24,517 bases of DNA from contig NZ_JBQCJW010000044.1 of NCBI RefSeq assembly GCF_051967575.1, forward strand, positions 1 to 24,517, in the 5' to 3' direction. A program made the position numbers and the translations under genes. This DNA comes from Solibacillus silvestris_B (GTDB lineage: Bacteria > Bacillota > Bacilli > Bacillales_A > Planococcaceae). Below, piece by piece: positions 7,255 to 14,272 of the stretch (within the stretch, counting starts at the first letter, position 1; the number at the start of each line of letters is the position of its first letter). The notes beneath the pieces were generated by a model. The model saw only the letters and a list, made by a program, of their open reading frames with translations, searched no databases and was not told where the DNA came from.

Positions 7255-8304
7255 TTATTGTGTATCGGTATTTGATTTTGTTGTGTACGCTGAGTTGGAC
7301 TGGGAGTTAGTGCCTGAAATGTTTGTTGATTCAGGAGTGAGCCCTAAATGACTTTGCAAAATATGCTTTACTTCGTCGAGAGCTTCTTCATCCAATTTGT
7401 AATAGTACACCCCTGTCGACATATCATCATATCCTTCTAACGTTAACGTATCGATACGGGGCATGCCGCTTGTTAAATAGCTGAAGAAAGATTTCATTTC
7501 GGAGAACGACATGTCCGTCTTCATATTATTGCCGACTGCCGAGAGAATATCATCGTACTTCGTAATGGATGTAAATGATGCGGCTTTTGTAGCGATTGCT
7601 TTAATGATTTCTTGTTGGCGTTTACCACGTTCGATGTCACTATCTTGCTTACGAGTCCGGGCAAGAGCAAGAGCTTCGCGGCCATTCAAAGTTTGCAAAC
7701 CAGGTTTCAAGCTTACAGTGTTGCGGTCAAATTCATCTTTTTCTAGCATAGTGTATGGTACTTCTGCTTCAATGCCGCCTAATGCATCGACAATATCGAT
7801 AAATGCATTGAAGTTTACACGTACATAATAATCAATCGGAATATCGAATAATTCTTCCACTGTTTCAATGGAAGCAAGTGTGCCACCACGGGCATGGGCG
7901 TGATTGATTTTATCGTTGTAACCGATATGCGGGATGTACACATATGAGTCACGCGGGATGCTGAGTAATTTAACCGTTTTTGTTTTGTTGTTTAATGTAG
8001 CAAGCAAAAGAGCGTCTGTACGGGAGTTATCTGCACCTTGTCCACGCGTGTCGCTATCGTCAACACCTAAAATTAAAACAGATACATTATCTTGTTCGGG
8101 CTCAACTTTTACTTCTCTTTTTTCAGGAATTATACGTTCCTCGATGACCTCATATGCATTATTTGCGGCGTGTTCGGCTTGCTTCGTCAAATAGACGCCA
8201 TATGCAGTCGCACAAATTGCCAACGACAAAGTTAGAAGCATCGTCACTTTGAGAAATAATTTGAATTTCGAAGAGCCTTTCTTTTTATTATTTCTTATTT
8301 TCAT
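7255..8304 (-). CDS. LytR-CpsA-Psr (LCP) family teichoic acid ligase
   Basis: This 349-residue membrane-anchored enzyme probably transfers teichoic acid or another polyprenyl-linked polymer onto peptidoglycan outside the cell. A basic N-terminus is followed by one membrane segment (about residues 14-36). The extracellular LCP domain then shows the expected Asp/Arg pattern: GVDDSDTRGQGADNSRTDALLLA, IPRDSYV, DKINHAHARGG, and ALALARTRKQDSDIERGKRQQEI, which supplies the arginines that hold the lipid pyrophosphate. The C-terminal 30 residues are a Ser/Thr/Asn-rich tail. GAGGAGA lies 6 bp upstream of the ATG. Its place between tagO and yvyE matches B. subtilis yvhJ (TagV), so orthology to TagV is likely, although LCP paralogues cannot be separated by eye. 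Older annotations call such proteins transcriptional regulators, which is misleading. Confidence 0.9.
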   Translation of the reverse strand: MKIRNNKKKGSSKFKLFLKVTMLLTLSLAICATAYGVYLTKQAEHAANNAYEVIEERIIPEKREVKVEPEQDNVSVLILGVDDSDTRGQGADNSRTDALLLATLNNKTKTVKLLSIPRDSYVYIPHIGYNDKINHAHARGGTLASIETVEELFDIPIDYYVRVNFNAFIDIVDALGGIEAEVPYTMLEKDEFDRNTVSLKPGLQTLNGREALALARTRKQDSDIERGKRQQEIIKAIATKAASFTSITKYDDILSAVGNNMKTDMSFSEMKSFFSYLTSGMPRIDTLTLEGYDDMSTGVYYYKLDEEALDEVKHILQSHLGLTPESTNISGTNSQSNSAYTTKSNTDTQ

Positions 8305-8378
8305 AAAGATTCTCCTCTAGGTTAGGGATAGGTTGCTATATTTAATATGAATATTATAATTAGTTTGCAATCTTGCTT

Positions 8379-8407
8379 ATTATACTACTATCTACTTTTG
8401 TCGTAAA
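8379..8407 (-). promoter_or_regulatory. Possible promoter of the LCP gene
   Basis: On the minus strand, TTTACG (8407-8402) and TATAAT (8384-8379) are 17 bp apart. They lie about 75 bp upstream of the start codon and downstream of yvyE. The LCP gene may also be read from yvyE, since no terminator is seen between them. Confidence 0.4.
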
Positions 8408-8439
8408 GTGACCGATAGCAAACTATAGTACGGACAGCA

Positions 8440-9075
8440 TTATTCCTTCAAAAATTCGATAAAAAGCGCGTCTTCGTTTGTTATGATGGCTTGTCCGTTT
8501 GTCAATTCGGTAATCCACTTAATAAATGTTTGCTCCTCTTCCTTTAAAGCGTACACATAAATATCCACATTTTCCCCATATTGAATATCACGCAATGTGT
8601 AGTGTGAGCTGCGAATCTCATTTTCTATTTTCCCCAACCACACATAATCAATCGCGATTTTCATCAAATAATGTAATTTTCGCTCGACTACTTGGGCAGC
8701 AGCGATTCCTTCAGTCGTCGCCTTGCCATAAGCGCGTATCAAGCCGCCACCGCCAAGCTTGATCCCGCCAAAATATCGTGTAACGACAACAACTGTATCC
8801 TTCAAACCTTGTTTTTTCAAAACTTCTAACATAGGGACGCCCGCAGTGCCGCTTGGTTCCCCGTCATCATTCGCTTTTTGGATCTGGTCATGCTCGCCAA
8901 TCATATAGCATGAGCAATTATGGGTAGCAGATGCATGCATTTTTTTTATTTTATCTATAAAAAGCAATGCCTCTTCTTCTGATTCCGCCCGATCTATATA
9001 AGTAAGAAAGCGTGACTTTGATAGGATAATTTCTGATTCTCCATAACCTTTGACAGTAATATAGTTATTTCTCAT
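8440..9075 (-). CDS. yvyE: YigZ/IMPACT family protein YvyE
   Basis: This 211-residue cytoplasmic protein has an N-terminal UPF0029/IMPACT domain (about 1-120). The family signature SATHNCSCYMIG...DDGEPSGTAGVPML is followed by VVVTRYFGGIKLGGGGLIRAYG. The C-terminal domain of about 70 residues has the alpha-beta fold of the DUF1949 type. The biochemical role of the bacterial members is not established; the eukaryotic homologue modulates Gcn2. The start is the ATG at 9075, with GAGGAGA 8 bp upstream; a TTG two codons earlier would be too close to that site. It is divergent from degS, as in B. subtilis, and the LCP gene lies 135 bp downstream on the same strand. Confidence 0.9.
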   Translation of the reverse strand: MRNNYITVKGYGESEIILSKSRFLTYIDRAESEEEALLFIDKIKKMHASATHNCSCYMIGEHDQIQKANDDGEPSGTAGVPMLEVLKKQGLKDTVVVVTRYFGGIKLGGGGLIRAYGKATTEGIAAAQVVERKLHYLMKIAIDYVWLGKIENEIRSSHYTLRDIQYGENVDIYVYALKEEEQTFIKWITELTNGQAIITNEDALFIEFLKE

Positions 9076-9130
9076 TATCAATTCTCCTCATTTTTACATT
9101 TAATGTCTGATTTTGTGGTTATAATATATC

Positions 9131-9158
9131 TTAAAAAGTGATTAAATAATGCTATAAT
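9131..9158 (+). promoter_or_regulatory. Probable extended -10 promoter of degS-degU
   Basis: TGCTATAAT ends at 9158: a perfect -10 with the extended TGN element and only a weak -35 (TTAAAA at 9131-9136). The leader before degS is about 75 bases. Confidence 0.5.
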
Positions 9159-9237
9159 ATGTATGTACTATATTAGTAGTAAATTGGACAAAAAGATAGA
9201 AGTAGTTCACATTCTGACTAAGTAAGGTGTGGGAAAA

Positions 9238-10401
9238 GTGCTTGAAAATAATCAAATAGATATCGCCTCGCTTGATGTGATTTTTAATCGAATGTTGGAA
9301 ACTATTACAAATTCAAAAGATGATATATTTATTATAAGTGAACAAAGTCGCAGAAGTTTTGAAGACATGCAACAAGAATTGGAAGTTGTTCGTCAAGAAA
9401 TTAAGATTACTATCGATGAAAGTGACAACTTGGAAAAATTATTGCAGTTATCAAGACATCGGTTAGTAGTGGTAAGTAAAAATTTTAACGATCATTCCGA
9501 AGAACAAATTCGTGCAGCTTATGAAAATACAAGTAATTTACAATTGAAAGTTTCCCTTTGTCGAGAGCGCGAGAAACAATTAAGAGATAAGCGTGACGAT
9601 TTAGAAAGACGTTTACGTGCACTTTATGATACGATTGAAAGAGCAGATCATATAGTGAACCAAGTAAATGTTGTCATTAGTTTTTTGACGACCGATTTAA
9701 AGCATGTCGGTGCAGCATTGGAACAAGCAAAAATAAAGCAAGATTTTGGGATTCGTATTATTGCTGCCCAAGAAGAGGAACGAAAACGTTTATCGCGTGA
9801 AATTCATGATGGACCTGCGCAAATGATGGCGAATGTGCTCATGCGTTCGAATCTGATCGACCGTATTTTCCGGGAAAAGGGAGCCGACGCCGCATTAAAA
9901 GAAATTAGTGACTTGAAAATCAGTGTTCGTAATGCATTATCCGAAGTACGCCGCATCATTTATGATTTACGACCTATGGCACTCGATGATTTAGGAATTG
10001 GTCCTACATTGAAAAAGTATTTATCTACTATTATGGAATATAATCCTAGTGTCGATATTCAGTTTGTATCCTACAATAATGAACGCCGAATTCCTACAGA
10101 TTATGAGGTTGCAATTTTCCGTTTAGTGCAGGAAAGTGTAAACAATGCGTTGAAACATGGAAATTCCAGCCAAATTATTGTAAAACTTGAGTGGTTATGT
10201 GACGAAATAAATGTTGTCGTGAAAGATAATGGGGCAGGATTCAATACAGAAAGCATTCGGGAAGGATCTTTCGGTATCATTGGAATGAGAGAAAGAATTG
10301 ATTTACTAAAAGGCACTATGAAAATTAGCAGTGTCATTGGTAAAGGGACGACGGTTTTAATGAAAATCCCAATACCAGCAGAAGAGGAAGAATTTTTATA
10401 A
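9238..10401 (+). CDS. degS: Sensor histidine kinase DegS
   Basis: This 387-residue soluble kinase phosphorylates DegU, controlling secreted enzymes, motility and competence. No membrane segment is present, in keeping with cytoplasmic DegS. The N-terminal half is the DegS sensor region, with long coiled-coil helices (about 10-165, including REREKQLRDKRDDLERRL). Next comes the HisKA_3 dimer/phospho-acceptor segment, with His near residue 190 in SREIHDGPAQ. The HATPase domain carries QESVNNALKHGN, DNGAGFN and GSFGIIGMRERI. I place the start at the GTG at 9238, 8 bp after AAGGTG. A GTG three codons upstream (9229) is possible but overlaps that site. degU follows after 23 bp. Confidence 0.94.
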   Translation: MLENNQIDIASLDVIFNRMLETITNSKDDIFIISEQSRRSFEDMQQELEVVRQEIKITIDESDNLEKLLQLSRHRLVVVSKNFNDHSEEQIRAAYENTSNLQLKVSLCREREKQLRDKRDDLERRLRALYDTIERADHIVNQVNVVISFLTTDLKHVGAALEQAKIKQDFGIRIIAAQEEERKRLSREIHDGPAQMMANVLMRSNLIDRIFREKGADAALKEISDLKISVRNALSEVRRIIYDLRPMALDDLGIGPTLKKYLSTIMEYNPSVDIQFVSYNNERRIPTDYEVAIFRLVQESVNNALKHGNSSQIIVKLEWLCDEINVVVKDNGAGFNTESIREGSFGIIGMRERIDLLKGTMKISSVIGKGTTVLMKIPIPAEEEEFL

Positions 10402-10424
10402 ATAGAATTTCAGGGGGTCTTAAA

Positions 10425-11099
10425 ATGACGAAAATTATTATTGTAGATGATCATCAATTATTCCGTGAAGGGGTAAAACGTATTTTAGATTTTGAAGATA
10501 CATTTGAGGTTGTTGCAGAAGGCGATGACGGGACAGATGTATTAAGCTTATATGAAGATAACAAGCCGGATGTCGTATTGATGGATATTAATATGCCGGG
10601 CAAAAACGGTGTGGAAGCGACAGCCGATTTAATCGCGGAATATCCAGATGCGAAAGTAATGGTTTTATCAATTCATGACGATGAATCATATGTGACACAT
10701 GCATTAAAATCAGGGGCTCTTGGCTATATGCTGAAGGAAATGGATGCAGACGAAATTGTTGAAGCGATCAAAGTCGTATCAAATGGCGGCTCATACTTAC
10801 ATCCGAAAGTAACAAAGAATTTAGTGGCGGAATTCCGTCGCTTATCAGAGCACGAAAACAAAGGCAATTTCCACCAAACGGAAATCCGCCGTCCATTCCA
10901 CTTACTAACAAAGCGTGAATGCGAAGTGCTCCAACTATTAACGGATGGCCAGTCAAACCGTACAATCGGCGAGACTTTATACATTTCAGAAAAAACGGTT
11001 AAAAACCACGTATCCAGCATTCTGCAAAAAATGAACGTAAACGACCGTACACAAGCAGTCGTAACGGCAATCAAAAACGGCTGGGTAGAAGTACGCTAA
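10425..11099 (+). CDS. degU: Response regulator DegU (NarL/FixJ family)
   Basis: This 224-residue DNA-binding regulator partners DegS. The receiver domain spans about 1-120, with the acidic pair Asp8-Asp9, the phosphorylated Asp54 in VVLMDINMPG, the conserved Ser/Thr region VMVLSIHDDE and Lys in GYMLKEMDADE. After a linker, the LuxR-type helix-turn-helix (about 155-220) shows LLTKRECEVLQLLTDGQSN and ISEKTVKNHVSSILQKMNV. AGGGGG lies 7 bp upstream of the ATG. Together with degS it forms a two-gene operon closed by a strong terminator. In Bacillus, DegU binds promoters of comK, flagellar and exoenzyme genes; here it sits close to comFA/comFC and the flagellar block, an arrangement conserved in the order. 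Confidence 0.95.
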   Translation: MTKIIIVDDHQLFREGVKRILDFEDTFEVVAEGDDGTDVLSLYEDNKPDVVLMDINMPGKNGVEATADLIAEYPDAKVMVLSIHDDESYVTHALKSGALGYMLKEMDADEIVEAIKVVSNGGSYLHPKVTKNLVAEFRRLSEHENKGNFHQTEIRRPFHLLTKRECEVLQLLTDGQSNRTIGETLYISEKTVKNHVSSILQKMNVNDRTQAVVTAIKNGWVEVR

Positions 11100-11116
11100 T
11101 AACATATAAACGAGAG

Positions 11117-11156
11117 AACAGAGATGCGATTATCAAGCGTCTCTGTTTTTTTTTTT
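11117..11156 (+). terminator. Terminator of degS-degU
   Basis: AACAGAGATGC pairs with GCGTCTCTGTT (one wobble) and is followed by about twelve T. Confidence 0.92.
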
Positions 11157-11201
11157 GAGATTAAAATGAAGGAAGCGGCAGATTTTAGTCAAACTACGCA
11201 G

Positions 11202-11886
11202 GAAAGTAGAATGCCCAGTTGCGAAAATGGAATGCCTTGGTGCTAAAGTGGAATATCTTGGCGAGGAAGTGGAATAAAGCACGGGGAAAGTAGAACATCT
11301 TGGCAAGAAAGTAGAAGATGGCGCGTGAAAAGTAGAACCCCTGTAGCCGAAAGTAGAACATCGTGCATGAAAAGTAGAACAATTTCCGTCAAAAGTAGAA
11401 AATTTCAGCCGGAAAGTGGAAGTACCGCCGCTCCCTAGGCGAAATTAGAACTCCCAACTCCCGTGGGCGAAAGTAGAACATCGCCTGCCGAAAGTAGAAC
11501 TCCCGGGCACGAAAGTAGAACATCGCGCGTGAAAAGTAGAACAATTTCCGTCAAAAGTAGAAAATTTCATCCGGAAAGTGGAAGTACCGCCGCTCCTCAG
11601 GCGAAATTAGAACTTCCATGGGCGAAAGTAGAACATCGCCTGCCGAAAGTAGAACTTCCGAGCACGAAAGTAGAACAATTCTCGAAATAAGTAGAAAGTT
11701 TCCGGTGAAAAGTAAAAGCGAGAGCAGTTATGAGCCGAAGTATGCAGGAAAGTAGAACGCATCGTTGCGAAAGTGGAATACCTTGGCCTGGAAGTGGAAC
11801 AAAGCACTGTGAAAGTAGAACAATTCCCTAGAGAAGTAGAAAGTCTGCGATGAAAAGTAGAAGCATTCCCATAAAAATTAGAAACG
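11202..11886 (+). repeat. 21-bp tandem repeat array 3 (31 cores)
   Basis: Cores run from 11206 to 11878. Eleven in a row (11206 to 11416) are exactly 21 bp apart. The segment starting at 11353 recurs at 11515 (offset 162 bp; 155 bp further on because the first copy carries 7 extra bases, an AACTCCC repeat near 11455). The two copies include the same non-standard 29-bp step with GTACCGCCGCTCC. Near 11740 the starting phrase GCAGGAAAGTAGAA is repeated, as if a new block begins. Core variants are GTGGAA, TTAGAA, GTAAAA and ATGGAA. It fills the gap between degU and a lipoprotein gene. Confidence 0.92.
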
Positions 11887-12017
11887 AGAACGCTTTGGCC
11901 TTTATAATATGCGATTCTAGCAATAACCAAGTTTTCCTTTACAATTTATTCCGTGAAACATCTGTGAACAAGTTTCGTCATTATGTTTTGTAGATAGTTG
12001 AAGAATCATTCGAGTCA

Positions 12018-12046
12018 TCGAATTTTCAATAGTTGTGTGCTAAAAT
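12018..12046 (+). promoter_or_regulatory. Possible promoter of the lipoprotein gene
   Basis: TGCTAAAAT (an extended -10) ends at 12046, with weak TCGAAT 17 bp upstream. It would leave a very short leader before the start at 12070. Another TATAAT (11903-11908) lies further upstream without a good -35. Confidence 0.3.
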
Positions 12047-12069
12047 GTTTTGCAGGAGGTTGTAAAGAT

Positions 12070-12585
12070 ATGAAAAAATGGTTAATAGCTGCCATGGCGA
12101 TGTTTGTGCTTGCAGCTTGTGGGGACAAAAAAGACGAATCACCGGAAAATTTGCAAAAAACGATTGATGATGGAACGGTAGGTTTTGAAATTTTAGGTGA
12201 AACGATTCAAGAAGCTGCAAATGTCCCAGAAGATGAAAAAAATAATATTATATCCGCATTTGATGAATATATTGCTGCCTTTAATGAAAAAGATTTAGAA
12301 CGTTATAAAAATATTATTTCAAAAAATGCTAAAGGCTTTAATTATGAAGAAGATGTCCAAGCTGTTTCAGAGGTATTTGATCAATATGATGTAAGACGTA
12401 CTGCTGAAGACATAACGATTGTAAAATATAGTGAAGAGGAAGCACAGGTATTTTCCAATTTAAAGACAGAAACGAAAGAAATTGAAACGGGTGCTGAACT
12501 TTCGGGGGCGGGCCGACAAGTAACGGTATTCGTGAATGAAGATGACTGGAAAGTTTCAAGCATTTATTATATTGGCAGTGAATAA
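12070..12585 (+). CDS. Small lipoprotein, possibly NTF2-like fold
   Basis: This 171-residue predicted lipoprotein has a basic start, the hydrophobic core LIAAMAMFVLAAC and the lipobox LAAC with Cys17, so it is anchored to the outer face of the membrane. The mature part is acidic. Its sequence (a helix around FDEYIAAFNEKDLERYKNII, then strand-rich segments ending GRQVTVFVNEDDWKVSSIYYI) has the look of SnoaL/NTF2-like domains; that is pattern recognition, not a proven homology. The ATG at 12070 is set by AGGAGGT 9 bp upstream; an ATG-like start at 11998 would add residues ahead of the signal peptide. It stands alone between repeat array 3 and degV, with its own terminator. I do not recognise a named family. 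Confidence 0.82.
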   Translation: MKKWLIAAMAMFVLAACGDKKDESPENLQKTIDDGTVGFEILGETIQEAANVPEDEKNNIISAFDEYIAAFNEKDLERYKNIISKNAKGFNYEEDVQAVSEVFDQYDVRRTAEDITIVKYSEEEAQVFSNLKTETKEIETGAELSGAGRQVTVFVNEDDWKVSSIYYIGSE

Positions 12586-12610
12586 AAAATGAATTTATAT
12601 AAAAGAGGAA

Positions 12611-12648
12611 AAAACGTCTTAGGCAAATAAAAGCTAAGATGTTTTTTT
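12611..12648 (+). terminator. Terminator of the lipoprotein gene
   Basis: AACGTCTTAG pairs with CTAAGATGTT and is followed by a run of T. Confidence 0.85.
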
Positions 12649-12704
12649 GGTATAATAATAATTTTTTATGGCGGGAAGTTCCTTTCAACAAAGGCAATTT
12701 TTCG

Positions 12705-12733
12705 TTCACAATTACATAGAGTTCATGTAAACT
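12705..12733 (+). promoter_or_regulatory. Possible promoter of degV
   Basis: TTCACA (12705-12710) and TAAACT (12728-12733) are 17 bp apart, close upstream of the gene. Transcription from here would favour the ATG at 12758 as start codon. Confidence 0.3.
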
Positions 12734-12757
12734 AAGGAGCATAGGAGAGTGGGAGTA

Positions 12758-13600
12758 ATGAAAACAGCAATTATTACAGACAGTACAGCCTATTTAACGC
12801 TGGAAGAACGTAAAGCGTATAATGTTCATATGATTCCTTTAAGCGTTAATATTGAAGGAACATTTTACGATGAAGAAATTGATATTACAGCTTCGGAATT
12901 TTATGATCGAGTGCGCGGTGCAAAGGAATTTCCAAAAACAACCCAGCCTTCAATCGGAAAATTTGTCGAGCTTTTTGAAACATTAGCAAAAGACTATGAT
13001 GAAATTGTAACGATCCATCTATCAAGCGGCATTAGCGGAACTTTCCAAGGAGCGGTGCAGGCAAGCGATATGGTAGAGGGGACAAAAATATACGCATTTG
13101 ATTCGGAAGTTGCAGCATATTTACAAGGAATGTATGTAAAGGAAGCAGCGAAACTAGCTTTGGAAGGCGCATCGGGCGAACAAATTATGGCGCACTTGAA
13201 TGAAATGAAGCATACGATGAATGAGTATATTATTGTAGACGATTTACAACATTTACAACGGGGCGGTCGACTATCAGCAGCCGCTGCGTTAATTGGCGGT
13301 CTTTTACAGGTCAAACCGATTTTGACGTTTCAGGATAAAGTAATCGTGCCGTTTGAAAAAATTCGTACACGCAAAAAAGCACTGCGTCGAGTGGAAGAGC
13401 AATTAGCTTCGTCTGTCGAAACATACGGTGCACTTCAAGCGACGGTTATTCACGCCAACTGTGAGGAAGAAGCACGCGAATGGATGGATTCATTAGCGGC
13501 CGCTTATCCAACAGTCGATTTCACGTTAAGCTACTTCGGTCCAGTAGTCGGCACGCATTTAGGCGAAGGCGCCATAGCAATGGGCTGGATGAAAAAGTAA
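12758..13600 (+). CDS. degV: DegV family fatty-acid-binding protein
   Basis: This 280-residue cytoplasmic DegV/FakB-type protein binds a single fatty acid and presents it to a fatty-acid kinase. The family features are the opening KTAIITDSTAYL, the ligand loop HLSSGISGTFQGA near residue 90, DSEVAAYLQG, and the LQRGGRLSAAAALIGGLLQVKPIL segment near 170-190. It ends after GEGAIAMGWMKK. The ATG at 12758 is preferred (AGGAGAG 8 bp upstream; homologues begin at this point). A GTG three codons upstream (12749) is an alternative. The position between degU and comFA matches yviA of B. subtilis. It is transcribed alone, ending in a terminator followed by repeat array 4. Confidence 0.9.
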   Translation: MKTAIITDSTAYLTLEERKAYNVHMIPLSVNIEGTFYDEEIDITASEFYDRVRGAKEFPKTTQPSIGKFVELFETLAKDYDEIVTIHLSSGISGTFQGAVQASDMVEGTKIYAFDSEVAAYLQGMYVKEAAKLALEGASGEQIMAHLNEMKHTMNEYIIVDDLQHLQRGGRLSAAAALIGGLLQVKPILTFQDKVIVPFEKIRTRKKALRRVEEQLASSVETYGALQATVIHANCEEEAREWMDSLAAAYPTVDFTLSYFGPVVGTHLGEGAIAMGWMKK

Positions 13601-13611
13601 TCAATTTATGC

Positions 13612-13654
13612 AAAACAGTCACTACTTAGTTTACGGGTAGCGGCTGTTTTTTTT
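13612..13654 (+). terminator. Terminator of degV
   Basis: AACAGTCACTAC pairs with GTAGCGGCTGTT (one mismatch, one wobble) around an 11-base loop and is followed by eight T. Confidence 0.85.
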
Positions 13655-13678
13655 CTTCTATACAGAAAATAAGTGGGA

Positions 13679-14182
13679 GTTAGAAGTGCTGGGGGAGGAA
13701 GTAGAACACCCAGCCGAGAAAGTAGAAGCTTTAGGGCAGAAAGTAGAACACAGCATCCGAAAAGTAGAACATTTCAAGTGAAAAGTAGAACATCCCGCCC
13801 GGAAAGTAGAATCCCGGGGAAAAAGTAGAACACCCAGCCGAGAAAGTAGAAGCTTTAGGGCAGAAAGTAGAACACTCCGCCCGAAAAGTAGAACAATTCA
13901 AGTGAAAAGTAGAACATCCCGACCGGAAAGTAGAACCGCGGGGAAAAGTAGAACATCCAGCCGAGAAAGTAGAAGCTTTAGGGCGGAAAGTAGAACACAG
14001 CCCCCGTAAAGTAGAACAATTCAAGTGAAAAGTAGAACCCCCCGCCCAAAAAGTAAAACCGCGGGAAAAAGTAAAACATCCAGCCGGGAAAGTAGAAGCT
14101 TTAGGGCAGAAAGTAGAACACAGCCCCCGAAAAGTAGAACAATTCAAGAGAAAAGTAGAATCCCTCGCCCGAAAAAGCAGAA
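13679..14182 (+). repeat. 21-bp tandem repeat array 4 with 123-bp higher-order repeat
   Basis: Twenty-four cores are seen. They group as four copies of a six-monomer block starting at 13701, 13825, 13948 and 14071. Each of the first three blocks has five 21-bp steps plus one short step (19, 18 and 18 bp), giving 124, 123 and 123 bp. The six monomers keep their identity from block to block (for example the second always continues GCTTTAGGGC, the fourth CAATTCAAG or CATTTCAAG). The cores at 14053 and 14071 have mutated to GTAAAA. The array lies between the degV terminator and comFA. Confidence 0.94.
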
Positions 14183-14272
14183 CCCCCCGCCCGAAAATCC
14201 CAATTCCCATTCCATTTCTCTCATTTCATCTCCCCCAATACCGACCCAAAACCAATTAAAGGAGCGAAACTT
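14183..14272 (+). other. C/T-rich leader ahead of comFA, no promoter recognised
   Basis: The 90 bases between array 4 and the comFA start are a C- and T-rich tract without a recognisable -10/-35 pair or a ComK box (AAAA-N5-TTTT). Only the ribosome binding site AAAGGAG is evident. Confidence 0.5.

Noticed and set aside
11202..11886. DNA-uptake sequences for competence, suggested by the nearby com genes
   Set aside because: Known uptake sequences are single or paired words scattered through genomes, not dense 21-bp arrays, and Bacillales take up DNA without such signals.
13679..14182. CRISPR array
   Set aside because: The conserved core is only about 10 bases and the step is 21 bp. The intervening DNA itself repeats in higher-order blocks, and no cas genes are present.
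13731..14210. Long minus-strand open frame of STF/FYF heptads through array 4 (and similar frames in arrays 2 and 3)
   Set aside because: The TTCTAC strand of the repeat contains no stop codon in any frame, so long open frames are expected by chance. There is no ribosome binding site, and the residues do not suggest a stable protein.
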